Notes: generated by a model not told the origin, from the letters alone. 61,072 nt of DNA from an uncultured Bacteroidales bacterium (GCA_900316515.1 ONDE01000014.1:1-61072), one strand, 5' to 3'. Positions 17,355 to 25,388 are shown, numbered from the stretch's first letter. Translations and numbers: made by a program.

Positions 17355-18085
17355 AATATATGAAACGCACACTGGCCATGCTGGCATTGCTGGCCACCGG
17401 ATTGACGACCAACGGACAAACCGTGGACACGGCAGCTCAGATAGTGGACCACTATGTCGAACTGCTGGGCAACGACCGCTGGCCTGCCGACAGCCTGCTA
17501 GTGATGACGACTGTGATAACCTCGCCAGGCAGCACCGACACCTTCGTGATGAAACGCTGGTTCATGCCGCCACAGATGCAGCGTGTGGAAGTGCGGCTGG
17601 GGAAAACCCTTCAGACAGGTTTCTGCAGCAACGGCAAGGACATTTTCAGGATGTATAGGTATCGGTGGCGGCAATGGAGAGACACTTCATCGCTGGCCTA
17701 CTACGAGAACTTCATCGGCTACGACTTCCGTGGGCCATTGTACAACTGGCGCGCGCAGGGAGCCGAACTGACCTACAAAGGGCTCTCGTCGGTGCTCGGC
17801 CACAACGAGATGAAATCGGTAAAGGTGGTGGTACCTAGGCAGTATGCCCGCTACTACTTCTTCGAACCCTCAGGCCTGATGTCGGTGGTGGTGGAGACCG
17901 ACGAGATAAGCGAGGAGCCGCCGCACAAGGTGCCACATACCGAATGGAAGTTCATCCACGAATACCTGCCCGTAGGGAACAGCCTTCTGCCCAGCAAAGA
18001 GAGTTTCATGCGCGACGGAAAACTGACGGTGATGGAGACCACGGCGCACTTCGAGCCTGCCGACAACACAATATTCAGCAAATAA
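17351..18085 (+). CDS. Exported LolA-like protein
   Basis: A 244-residue exported protein. Its signal peptide (MKYMKRTLAMLALLATGLTT) is followed by AAQIVDHYVELLG, a pattern seen at the start of LolA-like proteins. The rest is a series of amphipathic strands typical of the half-barrel fold: FVMKRWFMPPQMQRVEVRLG, the YRYRWRQWRD block and a late VMETTAHFEP. It overlaps the DUF4292 gene by four bases. Binding of lipid acyl chains or lipoproteins is inferred from the fold and context only. Confidence 0.6.
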   Translation: MKYMKRTLAMLALLATGLTTNGQTVDTAAQIVDHYVELLGNDRWPADSLLVMTTVITSPGSTDTFVMKRWFMPPQMQRVEVRLGKTLQTGFCSNGKDIFRMYRYRWRQWRDTSSLAYYENFIGYDFRGPLYNWRAQGAELTYKGLSSVLGHNEMKSVKVVVPRQYARYYFFEPSGLMSVVVETDEISEEPPHKVPHTEWKFIHEYLPVGNSLLPSKESFMRDGKLTVMETTAHFEPADNTIFSK

Positions 18086-18090
18086 CAGGC

Positions 18091-18543
18091 ATGACGATGG
18101 GAATACTGGAAAACCCTGACGAATACTACATGGAGGCTGCCCTGCGCGAGGCACGGCAAGCCGCCGAGGAGGACGAAGTGCCCATAGGGGCTGTGATGGT
18201 TGCCGGCGGCAGCATCATTGCCCGCACCCACAACCAGACCGAGCGACTACACGATGTAACAGCCCATGCCGAGATGCTGGCCTTCACAGCAGCATCGGAA
18301 CACCTTGGAGCCAAATACCTACAGGACTGCACGCTGTATGTCACAGTGGAACCCTGCCCCATGTGCGCTGGGGCGGCAGGCTGGACACAGGTTGGACGCA
18401 TCGTGTACGGCGCCAAAGACCCCAAAAGGGGTTACAGCACAATAGGCAACGGTATGCTGCACCCCAAGACCGAAATGGTGGGCGGTGTGCTGGCCGACGA
18501 GTGCGAACAACTGATGAAAGATTTCTTCAAGAAGAAACGATAA
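18091..18543 (+). CDS. tadA: tRNA-specific adenosine(34) deaminase
   Basis: Converts adenosine to inosine at the tRNA wobble position. At 150 residues it is of normal length, with zinc-binding and catalytic motifs TAHAEML (His and Glu) and EPCPMCAGA (two Cys). The start at 18091 (MTMGILENP) was chosen because the open frame upstream overlaps the LolA-like gene; ATG at 18097 is an alternative. It lies five bases downstream of the preceding gene. Confidence 0.95.
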   Translation: MTMGILENPDEYYMEAALREARQAAEEDEVPIGAVMVAGGSIIARTHNQTERLHDVTAHAEMLAFTAASEHLGAKYLQDCTLYVTVEPCPMCAGAAGWTQVGRIVYGAKDPKRGYSTIGNGMLHPKTEMVGGVLADECEQLMKDFFKKKR

Positions 18544-18590
18544 CAACACACTCAAACAATCAAACAATCAAGCAATCAAACAATCACATA
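18544..18590. repeat. 8-bp tandem repeat (CAATCAAA), intergenic
   Basis: Four to five units of CAATCAAA, one variant CAATCAAG, fill the whole gap between tadA and the nucleotidyltransferase. The same wording, TCAAGCAATCA, recurs inside a coding region at 48348-48390. Confidence 0.85.
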
Positions 18591-19480
18591 TGAAACCAAC
18601 ATTACTTGTTCTGGCTGCCGGTATGGGCAGCCGCTATGGCGGACTGAAACAGATGGACGGCGTAGGCCCCAACGGCGAGACCATCCTCGACTACAGCGTC
18701 ACCGATGCCATCCGTGCCGGATTCGGCAAGGCTGTGTTCGTCATCCGCCACTCCTTTGCCGAGGAGTTTAAGAAGCATGTCAACGCCGAACACTACGGCA
18801 ACAAGATAGCCGTGGAATACGTCTATCAGGAGCTCGACAAGCTGCCCGCGGGCTTCAAGGTCCCCGAAGGACGCGAGAAACCCTGGGGCACCAACCACGC
18901 CATCCTCATGGCCAAGGAGGTCATCCACGAGCCCTTCGCCATCATCAACGCCGACGACTTCTACGGCCGCGACGCCTTCGAGGTAATGGCACGCCACCTG
19001 GAGACCGTGGCAGGCAGCGAGGGCAAATACTGCATGGTGGGCTACCGTTTGGAGAACACACTGAGCGAGAACGGCACCGTGAGCCGTGGTGTGTGCGAGA
19101 CCGACGCCAAAGGACTGCTCATAGGCATGACCGAACGAACCTCTATCGGACGTACTTCCAACGGCATAGAATACAAGGACGCCGACGGCTCGATGCATCC
19201 TCTGAGCGCCGACGCCACCGTGAGTATGAACCTTTTCGGCTTCACACCCGACTACTTCGAGAAGAGCGAGCGGCTGTTCGTCGACTTCCTGAAAGAGCAT
19301 GGCAGCGAGCTCAAGAGCGAGTACTATATCCCCTTTGCCGTAAACACCTTCATCCATAACGGCACCGCTACGATGACCGTGCTTAAAACCACCGCACAGT
19401 GGTTCGGCGTGACCTACAAGGAAGACCGCCCGATGGTCGTCGCCCGCCTGAAGAAGCTGCATGACCAGGGAGTTTATTGA
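18590..19480 (+). CDS. Sugar-phosphate nucleotidyltransferase-like protein
   Basis: A 296-residue member of the NTP_transferase family. The N-terminal signature LVLAAGMGSRYGGLKQ binds the nucleotide phosphates, and NADDFYGRDAFEVM carries the metal-binding Asp. The block REKPWGTNHAILMA is typical of nucleotidyltransferases that pick up sugar 1-phosphates. Substrate cannot be fixed from sequence; Bacteroidales homologues are annotated simply as nucleotidyltransferases. Its last 20 bases overlap the following methyltransferase. Confidence 0.85.
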   Translation: MKPTLLVLAAGMGSRYGGLKQMDGVGPNGETILDYSVTDAIRAGFGKAVFVIRHSFAEEFKKHVNAEHYGNKIAVEYVYQELDKLPAGFKVPEGREKPWGTNHAILMAKEVIHEPFAIINADDFYGRDAFEVMARHLETVAGSEGKYCMVGYRLENTLSENGTVSRGVCETDAKGLLIGMTERTSIGRTSNGIEYKDADGSMHPLSADATVSMNLFGFTPDYFEKSERLFVDFLKEHGSELKSEYYIPFAVNTFIHNGTATMTVLKTTAQWFGVTYKEDRPMVVARLKKLHDQGVY

Positions 19481-20618
19481 TTTTGTAAACGCCCACAAGG
19501 ACGAGGATACCGCGAGGCTTCTGTTGAGTGCCGCGCGGTATCCTGCTATTGATATGCCCACTGCGGTGCAGCAAATCGAAGGGCTGCGGACAGCACGGGA
19601 GAAATGGCCGTCGTTGCTCGGTTGCGAAGATTACCTCTACCCTCCCCGACTGAACCGCGAGCAGGCCTCGTCGGAAGAGACTGCGAGATATAAAGCCTCA
19701 ATAATTTCGAATTTCAAGTTTCAAGTTTCAACTATCGCCGATCTCACCGGAGGTATGGGCATCGACACGCTGGCCTTTGCCAAGGTGGCGCAGCATGTCG
19801 ACTATGTGGAGCAGGACTCAAAACTCTGCGCCATAATGGAGCACAACCTGGGCGCCCTCGGCATAGGCAATGTCCGCGTCCACTGCGGCGATAGTCTGGA
19901 GTGGCTCCAGCAACAGAACGGGCGCTTCGACTTGATATTTATCGATCCTGCACGCCGCGACACACACGGCCGCAAAGTGTCAGCCTTCGAAGATTGCACG
20001 CCCGACATACTGACTTACATGCCTCTGCTGCGCAAGCATTGCCTATGGCTCATGGTAAAAGCCAGTCCGATGATAGACATTGACCTTGCCTGCCACCAGC
20101 TGGGCGACGTGGCCGAAGTTCATGTGGTGGCTGGCGGCGGCGAATGCAAGGAGATACTGTTCCTTTGCGGCGACGGGGATGGCGAACCCGTCATCCACTG
20201 TGGCCTGCACAGCTTCACCCGTGCCGTTGAGGCCACCGCCGAGGTACGCTACTGCGGGCAGGTAGGACGCTATCTCTACGAGCCTGATGCGGCGATGATG
20301 AAAGCCGGCCCATACCGCAGCATCTGTCAGTGGTATGGGGTTGAGATGCTGGGCCGCAACACGCACCTGTACACCAGTGAACAGTTGGTAGACAGATTCC
20401 CTGGACGCCGTTTCAAGGTACTGCACGAGATGAAACTCAACAAGAAAAGTGCGGCCGAAGCCATTCCCGACGGCAAGGCACATGTGGTAACACGCAATTA
20501 TCCCATGGCGGCTGCCGATCTGCAGCGGCAATTGGGGTTGAAAGAAGGTGGCGAGCTGTTCGTTGTCGCCACCACTGTGGGCAACCACCCCCGCGGGTTC
20601 CTTTGCGCAAGATTTTGA
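19461..20618 (+). CDS. SAM-dependent methyltransferase with THUMP-like domain
   Basis: A 385-residue protein. The SAM-binding motif is IADLTGGMGIDTLAFA, and DLIFIDPARRD resembles the acidic-proline catalytic motif of RNA methyltransferases. The C-terminal part, AAEAIPDGKAHVVTRNYPM, matches the THUMP-like end found in Bacteroidetes homologues. RNA methylation is inferred. Immediately before the SAM motif lies the peptide SNFKFQVST, encoded by the phrase repeat at 19702-19735, which looks like an in-frame insertion. The 20-base overlap with the previous gene suggests coupling. Confidence 0.82.
   Translation: MTREFIDFVNAHKDEDTARLLLSAARYPAIDMPTAVQQIEGLRTAREKWPSLLGCEDYLYPPRLNREQASSEETARYKASIISNFKFQVSTIADLTGGMGIDTLAFAKVAQHVDYVEQDSKLCAIMEHNLGALGIGNVRVHCGDSLEWLQQQNGRFDLIFIDPARRDTHGRKVSAFEDCTPDILTYMPLLRKHCLWLMVKASPMIDIDLACHQLGDVAEVHVVAGGGECKEILFLCGDGDGEPVIHCGLHSFTRAVEATAEVRYCGQVGRYLYEPDAAMMKAGPYRSICQWYGVEMLGRNTHLYTSEQLVDRFPGRRFKVLHEMKLNKKSAAEAIPDGKAHVVTRNYPMAAADLQRQLGLKEGGELFVVATTVGNHPRGFLCARF
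19702..19735. repeat. Phrase repeat inside the methyltransferase gene
   Basis: AATTTCGAATTTCAAGTTTCAAGTTTCAAC-type units of 7-9 bp, AT-rich in a GC-rich gene, encode NFKFQVST just before the SAM-binding strand. Unlike the flanking codons, these use A/T third positions. Confidence 0.8.
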
Positions 20619-20625
20619 AAAAAAT

Positions 20626-20656
20626 TTTGCCAGTTCAAAAAATGTTAGTAACTTTG
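20626..20656 (+). promoter_or_regulatory. Promoter of the rplM-rpsI unit
   Basis: TTTG (20626-20629), 19 nt, then TAACTTTG (20649-20656) followed by CAC: a full match to the Bacteroidota promoter. The transcript has a leader of about 200 nt before rplM. Confidence 0.8.
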
Positions 20657-20863
20657 CACTCTCCAAAAATGGGGATATTGTGTCTTGTCTACCCGTTCAA
20701 GATGCATATTCTCAGATTGATAAGCATGGAGGCCAATTATCCGTCAGCGGCCAAAATGCGACGCAATCGGAGGAGAAAAGAATAGTTTTGAACAAAAAAA
20801 CATCATCGTTAGTGATGAACGCGACCGAAAGGGAGCGAACATTAAAAAAGGGAAAATAAAAAA
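20657..20863 (+). promoter_or_regulatory. Long 5' leader of rplM, possible autoregulatory RNA
   Basis: About 200 nt of untranslated leader precede rplM, unusually long for this window, where leaders are mostly below 110 nt. A small stem CATCA/TGATG at 20801-20817 is visible, and the end is purine-rich (GGGAAAATAAAAAA before the ATG). A ribosomal-protein leader is a reasonable inference, but I cannot match it to a named family. Confidence 0.35.
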
Positions 20864-21319
20864 ATGAGTACGTTAAGTTACAAAACCGTATCAGCCAACA
20901 AGCAGACCGTCCAGAAGGAATGGGTGCTGGTTGATGCCGAAGGACAGACCGTAGGTCGCCTGGCTACCCGCGTGGCCAACATTCTGCGCGGCAAGACCAA
21001 GCCCTGCTACACCCCGCACGTCGACTGCGGCGACAATGTCATCATCATCAATGCCGAGAAGGTTGTCTTCAGCGGCAAGAAAGAGACTGACAAAATCTAT
21101 CAGCGCTACACCGGTTACCCCGGCGGCCAGCGTGAGACCACCCCTGCCAAGGTGCGCGCCACACACCCTGAGCGTATCCTCGAGCACGCCATCCGCGGCA
21201 TGCTTCCGAAGAACCGCCTCGGCGATGCCCTCTACCGCAACCTCCACATCTATGTCGGCAGCGAGCATCCCCACCAGGGTCAGAACCCCAAAGCCATTAA
21301 TATTAACGAAGTAAGATAA
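20864..21319 (+). CDS. rplM: 50S ribosomal protein L13
   Basis: A 151-residue L13 with the signature block WVLVDAEGQTVGRLATRVA, the region VINAEKVVFSGKK, and the conserved HPERILEHAIRGMLPKNRLG. First gene of the rplM-rpsI pair, eight bases ahead of rpsI. Confidence 0.98.
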   Translation: MSTLSYKTVSANKQTVQKEWVLVDAEGQTVGRLATRVANILRGKTKPCYTPHVDCGDNVIIINAEKVVFSGKKETDKIYQRYTGYPGGQRETTPAKVRATHPERILEHAIRGMLPKNRLGDALYRNLHIYVGSEHPHQGQNPKAININEVR

Positions 21320-21327
21320 AATAAGAT

Positions 21328-21717
21328 ATGGCAGAAGTAATCAACACCATTGGTAGAAGAAAGACCGCCGTGGCCCGCGTCTATATGACCCTCGGCAATG
21401 GCGAAATCAAAGTCAACGGCCGCGACTACAAGGAGTATTTCCCCACCGGTCCGCTGCAGTACATCGTCAACCAGGCTTTCGCCGTGGCTAACGCCGAAGG
21501 CAAATGGGATGTCAAAGCCAACCTCGACGGTGGCGGCATCACCGGCCAGGCCCAGGCTCTGCGTATGGCTATCGCCCGCGCCCTTTGCGAGAACAACATC
21601 GAGGATCGCCCCGCCCTCAAGAAAGAAGGCTTCCTGATGCGTGACCCGCGTATGGTCGAGCGTAAGAAGAGCGGTCAGCCCAAAGCCCGTAAGCGCTTCC
21701 AGTTCAGCAAGCGTTAA
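21328..21717 (+). CDS. rpsI: 30S ribosomal protein S9
   Basis: A 129-residue S9. The start INTIGRRKTAVARVY, the middle GGGITGQAQALRMAIARAL, and the C-terminal KKSGQPKARKRFQFSKR, whose basic tail reaches the ribosomal P site, are all diagnostic. Confidence 0.98.
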   Translation: MAEVINTIGRRKTAVARVYMTLGNGEIKVNGRDYKEYFPTGPLQYIVNQAFAVANAEGKWDVKANLDGGGITGQAQALRMAIARALCENNIEDRPALKKEGFLMRDPRMVERKKSGQPKARKRFQFSKR

Positions 21718-21728
21718 TGTTGGCTGTA

Positions 21729-21812
21729 AGCTGAGAGCCTTAAGTTTTAAGTGTGCTGGCGCGGTTGTGTCTTCACTTAAAACTCACAGCTTAAAACTTA
21801 AAACTATAATAG
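21729..21812. repeat. Phrase repeat with 11-bp inverted repeat between rpsI and rpsB
   Basis: AGTTTTAAGTG (21743-21753) and CACTTAAAACT (21774-21784) form a perfect 11-bp inverted repeat, followed by more CTTAAAAC-type units. The remainder of the gap to 21947 holds no gene or clear signal. Confidence 0.8.
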
Positions 21813-21947
21813 AAAGTTTAGTATCCAAATCATCAGGATGTACCGCTGCGTTGATACTCCGAGCAGCATAGGACAGCCGGAAAACACAGCCCTAAGGTCT
21901 GCCTGACGATTGGTAAAAGTTTAACAACAAAAGGAAAGTAAACAAAC

Positions 21948-22781
21948 ATGAACGAACTCAAATTCGAAGAATTGCTTGATGCAGGTTGCCACTTCGGTCA
22001 CCTCAAACGTAAATGGAATCCCAAAATGGCTCCTTATATCTTCAAGGAGCACAACGGCATCCACGTCATCGACCTCCAGAAGACCATCGTCAAAGCCGAC
22101 GAGGCCGCCGCTGCCCTGAAGCAGATGGCCAAGAGCGGCAAGAAGGTCCTCTTCGTCGCCACCAAGAAGCAGGCCAAAGAGGTCGTCGCCGAGATGGCCA
22201 AGAGCGTTGACATGCCCTTCGTCACCGAGCGTTGGCCGGGCGGTATGCTCACCAACTTCCAGACCATCCGCAAGGCTGTCAAGAAGATGAACAGCCTCGA
22301 CGCCCTGATGCACGACAAGGATTTCAACAATATCAGCAAGCGTGAGCGCCTACAGGTGCAGCGCGAGCGCGCCAAGCTCGACAAGAACCTTGGCTCCATC
22401 GCCGACCTCACCCGTCTGCCCAGCGCTCTGTTTGTCATCGACATCAACAAGGAGCACATCGCCGTCGCCGAGGCACGCCGCCTGAACATCCCCACCTTCG
22501 CCCTCGTGGACACCAACACCAACCCCGAGCTTATCGACTTCCCGATTCCCGCTAACGATGATGCGTCGAAGTCGATTGCCGCCATCCTCAAGCACATGTG
22601 CGAGGCCATCCAGGAAGGTCTGAACGAGCGCGCCCTCGACAAGGACGCCCAGGCTGAGGAAGAGGCTCCCGTGGAGGCCGCCGAGGAGAAGCCCGTCGAG
22701 AAGAAGACCCGCGCCCGCCGTCCCCGCAAGAGCGACGACGCCCCCAAGGCCGAGGCCGAGGAAGCTCCCAAAGCTGAGTAA
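21948..22781 (+). CDS. rpsB: 30S ribosomal protein S2
   Basis: S2 with LLDAGCHFGHLKRKWNPKMA at the start, FVTERWPGGMLTNFQTI in the middle and FALVDTNTNPELIDFPIPAN. The core ends near residue 230. A 45-residue tail follows, alternating Glu/Ala-rich and Lys/Arg-rich segments (KKTRARRPRKS), an extension common in Bacteroidetes S2. Confidence 0.97.
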   Translation: MNELKFEELLDAGCHFGHLKRKWNPKMAPYIFKEHNGIHVIDLQKTIVKADEAAAALKQMAKSGKKVLFVATKKQAKEVVAEMAKSVDMPFVTERWPGGMLTNFQTIRKAVKKMNSLDALMHDKDFNNISKRERLQVQRERAKLDKNLGSIADLTRLPSALFVIDINKEHIAVAEARRLNIPTFALVDTNTNPELIDFPIPANDDASKSIAAILKHMCEAIQEGLNERALDKDAQAEEEAPVEAAEEKPVEKKTRARRPRKSDDAPKAEAEEAPKAE

Positions 22782-22786
22782 ATTAT

Positions 22787-22867
22787 ATGGTGAATAGTGA
22801 TTAGTGAATGGTGATGCGAATTCCCGCACCCATCTCTAATCACTATTCACAATTCACTAATCACTAA
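22787..22867. repeat. Phrase repeat forming a 15-bp inverted repeat between rpsB and tsf
   Basis: TAGTGATTAGTGAAT (22795-22809) and its exact complement ATTCACTAATCACTA (22852-22866) flank 42 nt. Both arms are built from 7-9 bp units such as GTGAATA and GTGATTA. The structure fills the rpsB-tsf gap up to the tsf ribosome-binding region. Confidence 0.88.
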
Positions 22868-22887
22868 AAACAAGAAAGGAACACAAT

Positions 22888-23874
22888 ATGGCAATTACCG
22901 CTTCACAGGTTAACGAGCTCCGCCAGCTCACCGGCGTCGGCATGATGGACTGCAAGAAAGCCCTCGTCGAGACCGACGGCGACATGCAGAAAGCTATCGA
23001 GCTCCTCCGCCAGAAAGGCCAGAAGATGGCCGCCAAGCGCGCCGACCGCGACGCCAACGAAGGCTGCGTCCTCGCCAAGACCACCGGCAACTTCGGTGCC
23101 ATCATCATGGTCAGCTGCGAGACCGACTTCGTCGCCACCAACGCCGGCTTCGTAGAGTTCACCACCAGCATCCTCGACGCCGCCATGGCCAAGCACCTCA
23201 CCACCAAAGAACAGGTCATGGACATGGACCTCAACGGCAGCAAGGTCGCTGACGCCATCACCGACCAGATCGCCAAGATTGGCGAGAAGATCGAGCTGGC
23301 CCACTTCGAGACCATCGAGGCCGAGAAGGTTTACTCCTACATCCACCCAGGCAACCGTATGGCCTCCATCGTCGGACTGAACAAGGCCGGTTACGACCAG
23401 GTCGGTCATGACATCGCCATGCAGGTCGTCGCTATGCGTCCCGTCGCCCTCGACGCCGAGAGCGTGCCCCAGAAGATCAAGGACCAGGAGTTCCGCGTGG
23501 CCGTCGAGAAGACCAAGGAAGAGCTCATCGGCAAGGCCGTTGACGCCGCCCTCAAGAAAGCCGGCATCAACCCCGCCCACGTCGACAGCGAGGAGCACAT
23601 GGCCTCCAACATGGGCAAAGGCTGGATCACCGAGGAGCAGGTCAACCAGGCCCGCCAGATCAAAGAGCAGGTCGCTGCCGAGAAGGCCGCCCAGCTCAGC
23701 GAGCAGCAGATCAACCAGATTGCCAACGGCCGTCTGAACAAGTACTTCCAGGAGAACACCCTCATGGAGCAGGAGTACATCATGGAAGCCAAGGTGAAGG
23801 TGAAAGACTTCATCGCCAAGGCCGACAAGGATCTGAAGTGCACCGGCTTCAAGCGCCTCGAACTCGGTGCCTAA
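22888..23874 (+). CDS. tsf: Translation elongation factor Ts
   Basis: A 328-residue nucleotide exchange factor for EF-Tu. The N-terminal UBA-like region has the signature LRQLTGVGMMDCKKALVE, and the core has GNFGAIIMVSCETDFVATN. The longer length compared with Escherichia coli (283) is normal for Bacteroidetes. It is preceded by AAGAAAGGAACAC, a plausible purine-rich initiation region, and followed by a strong terminator. Confidence 0.97.
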   Translation: MAITASQVNELRQLTGVGMMDCKKALVETDGDMQKAIELLRQKGQKMAAKRADRDANEGCVLAKTTGNFGAIIMVSCETDFVATNAGFVEFTTSILDAAMAKHLTTKEQVMDMDLNGSKVADAITDQIAKIGEKIELAHFETIEAEKVYSYIHPGNRMASIVGLNKAGYDQVGHDIAMQVVAMRPVALDAESVPQKIKDQEFRVAVEKTKEELIGKAVDAALKKAGINPAHVDSEEHMASNMGKGWITEEQVNQARQIKEQVAAEKAAQLSEQQINQIANGRLNKYFQENTLMEQEYIMEAKVKVKDFIAKADKDLKCTGFKRLELGA

Positions 23875-23902
23875 GCCCATCGCCTAAGCAAGATTTACCA
23901 CA

Positions 23903-23934
23903 GAAAGCGCGCCCCGCACCGGAGCGCGCTTTCG
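23903..23934 (+). terminator. Rho-independent terminator after tsf (repeat-family copy)
   Basis: GAAAGCGCGC pairs with GCGCGCTTTC over a CCCGCACCGGA loop. The hairpin plus the downstream TCGTCGTTTTCGGTCAATGG is repeated in inverted orientation after asnS at 35012-35063. Confidence 0.88.
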
Positions 23935-24175
23935 TCGTTTTCGGTCAATGGCACCGCGCTCATGAGCGGGCATCGCTTTTTCATTGAAAACAGACCTCGC
24001 TCACGTGCGGGACGCACTTTCCGGCCGAAAATAGACCTCGCTCATGAGTGGGGAGCACTTCCCGGAAAAAAACAGACCTCGCTCATGAGCGAGGTGTAAT
24101 GTATGGACTGTTTCAACATCCCGCACATGAGCGCGGTGCACTTTCACGCCCTCCAATGCACTCCGCACCGGTGCG
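23915..24175. repeat. Array of seven 12-bp palindromes with 41-42 bp period
   Basis: Copies begin at 23915, 23957, 23998, 24039, 24080, 24122 and 24164. The commonest form is CGCTCATGAGCG; variants are CGCACCGGAGCG, CGCTCACGTGCG, CGCTCATGAGTG, CGCACATGAGCG and CGCACCGGTGCG. Spacers of about 29 nt partly share AAACAGACCT before the palindrome. The copy at 24080 extends to the 20-bp perfect palindrome ACCTCGCTCATGAGCGAGGT (24076-24095). The array fills the convergent gap between tsf and the next leftward gene. Confidence 0.92.
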
Positions 24176-24201
24176 CGGGACATTGTTTGCGCTGCGACAG
24201 A

Positions 24202-24729
24202 CTATCGCACGATGACTTTCACCTCATCCTCTTTCTTTTCTTCATAGAAACGCTGGTGGTCGCCAAACTCACTGCCGCTGTAGCAGGCTGGTGTACCGCC
24301 AAGGATTACTTGTATCTCTGCAATCAATTCACCCGCAAGTGGGCGTCCGCGACGAAGGCGTTTTGTGGAGAGGATGGCCTCGGGTGCATCAGATGATATA
24401 AGGGATGGGGTATATTCTAAGTGTCTTATTTTCTCATGGCCAGCGCTATCGGCTTGTTGCGTGAGTGTACTATCGGCGGGCACCTGCGCCTGCGCTGTAG
24501 TGGCGGCGAGACCCAAGGCGAGGCCGGCGACTGTGGCAACCTTGCCCAATCGCAGGCGGTCGGCGAGAGCATTCTCCAGATAGCGCACCTCGGCCTCACA
24601 CCGCGGACACGTCCCACGGCACTCGCCCTTGTAGGTGCACTCCTCTATCTCCAAGGGTATATCATTCTCCTCCGCGATGCGCTTGCGGACATCTTTCAGC
24701 TGGTTGCAGATGTTCTTCCCGTGGGTCAT
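24202..24729 (-). CDS. Membrane protein with CX5CX3CX2C motif
   Basis: A 175-residue protein I recognise only as a Bacteroidales conserved type. Residues 1-60 form a charged helix (LKDVRKRIAEENDIPLEIE) followed by the cysteine motif CTYKGECRGTCPRC (CX5CX3CX2C) and EAEVRYLENAL. One membrane segment follows (VATVAGLALGLAATTAQAQ), then a 90-residue exported part rich in charged residues. The Cys motif would face the cytoplasm and could bind zinc or an iron-sulfur cluster. It is 15 bases downstream of a radical SAM gene on the same strand, which may modify it. Function is unknown. Confidence 0.7.
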   Translation of the reverse strand: MTHGKNICNQLKDVRKRIAEENDIPLEIEECTYKGECRGTCPRCEAEVRYLENALADRLRLGKVATVAGLALGLAATTAQAQVPADSTLTQQADSAGHEKIRHLEYTPSLISSDAPEAILSTKRLRRGRPLAGELIAEIQVILGGTPACYSGSEFGDHQRFYEEKKEDEVKVIVR

Positions 24730-24744
24730 GTTAAAATAACGCTA

Positions 24745-25365
24745 TTAAGCAGGGTTTATTGTCCGGTAGGTGAAGCGGTCGAGGCGGGTGACGCCGAGGG
24801 CGGCGAGGCGGTCGGCGGTGCGGTCGGTGTCGGCCTCGGTGTTGAAGGAGGGGATGAGGGGGACGCGGACGGTGACGTGCTCCGGCCCGACGAGCGAGAG
24901 TAGCAGCCGCAGGTTGTCCCACGCACGGATGGCGTCGCCACCCGTGTAGGCGCGGTAAGTGTTGGGGTTGCCCTCCTTGATGTCAACGATGAAGTCGCCA
25001 ATCACCTCGGCGGCCTTCTCGACCGACGCTCGCGGCACCTGCAGCGAGGTCTCGGCCGTAAGGTTCCAGCTCTTGCCGCACAACTGTTTGAACTCCGTGA
25101 TGAAGTCCACCCGCAGCAGCGGCTCGCCACCGCCGAAGCAGACGCCTCCACCCGTGGCGATGAAATAGAGGTTGTCGATAGAGACCTTGTCGTAGAGCTG
25201 CTGTGGCGTGTAACAGGGCAGTCCCTCGGGAGCCTCCAGGCAGCGGTGGTTGAGGCAGTATCGGCACCGCAGCGAACAGCCGTGGAATGCCGCCAACGTG
25301 GTCACTCCAACGCCGTCGACGCCCAGCCGGTGCCGGTCGATGCCTATGAACGGTACTGCATCCAT
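24745..25365 (-). CDS. Radical SAM protein, activating-enzyme-like
   Basis: A 206-residue radical SAM protein. The cluster motif is FHGCSLRCRYCLNH (CX3CX2C), and GGGVCFGGGEPLLRVDF is the SAM-binding GGE region. The order and short length resemble pyruvate formate-lyase activating enzymes. The ATG at 25365 was chosen because the -7 box of its promoter ends at 25374, so the upstream part of the open frame cannot be transcribed; the mRNA would be almost leaderless. No glycyl radical enzyme is nearby. The only co-transcribed gene is the Cys-motif membrane protein, which makes that protein the best candidate substrate. Confidence 0.85.
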   Translation of the reverse strand: MDAVPFIGIDRHRLGVDGVGVTTLAAFHGCSLRCRYCLNHRCLEAPEGLPCYTPQQLYDKVSIDNLYFIATGGGVCFGGGEPLLRVDFITEFKQLCGKSWNLTAETSLQVPRASVEKAAEVIGDFIVDIKEGNPNTYRAYTGGDAIRAWDNLRLLLSLVGPEHVTVRVPLIPSFNTEADTDRTADRLAALGVTRLDRFTYRTINPA

Positions 25366-25373
25366 TTCGGCGG

Positions 25374-25381
25374 CAAAGATA
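25374..25381 (-). promoter_or_regulatory. -7 box of the radical SAM unit
   Basis: TATCTTTG on the minus strand, nine bases before the ATG at 25365. A TTTTTC tract stands 19 nt upstream in place of TTTG. Confidence 0.6.
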
Positions 25382-25388
25382 CGAACTT

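Noticed and set aside
19461..20618. Whether the methyltransferase start is too early because of the 20-base overlap
   Set aside because: No ATG in a better position precedes the first conserved residues, and such overlaps are common here, so the start was kept.
20548..20859. Open frame over the rplM leader
   Set aside because: It overlaps the end of the methyltransferase in another frame, has no initiation signal and its product has no recognisable features.
21813..21947. Possible tRNA or small RNA before rpsB
   Set aside because: No acceptor stem, T-loop or terminator could be found.
23915..24175. CRISPR array
   Set aside because: The regular element is only about 12-20 bp, spacers are partly alike, the repeat varies in sequence, and no cas gene is near.
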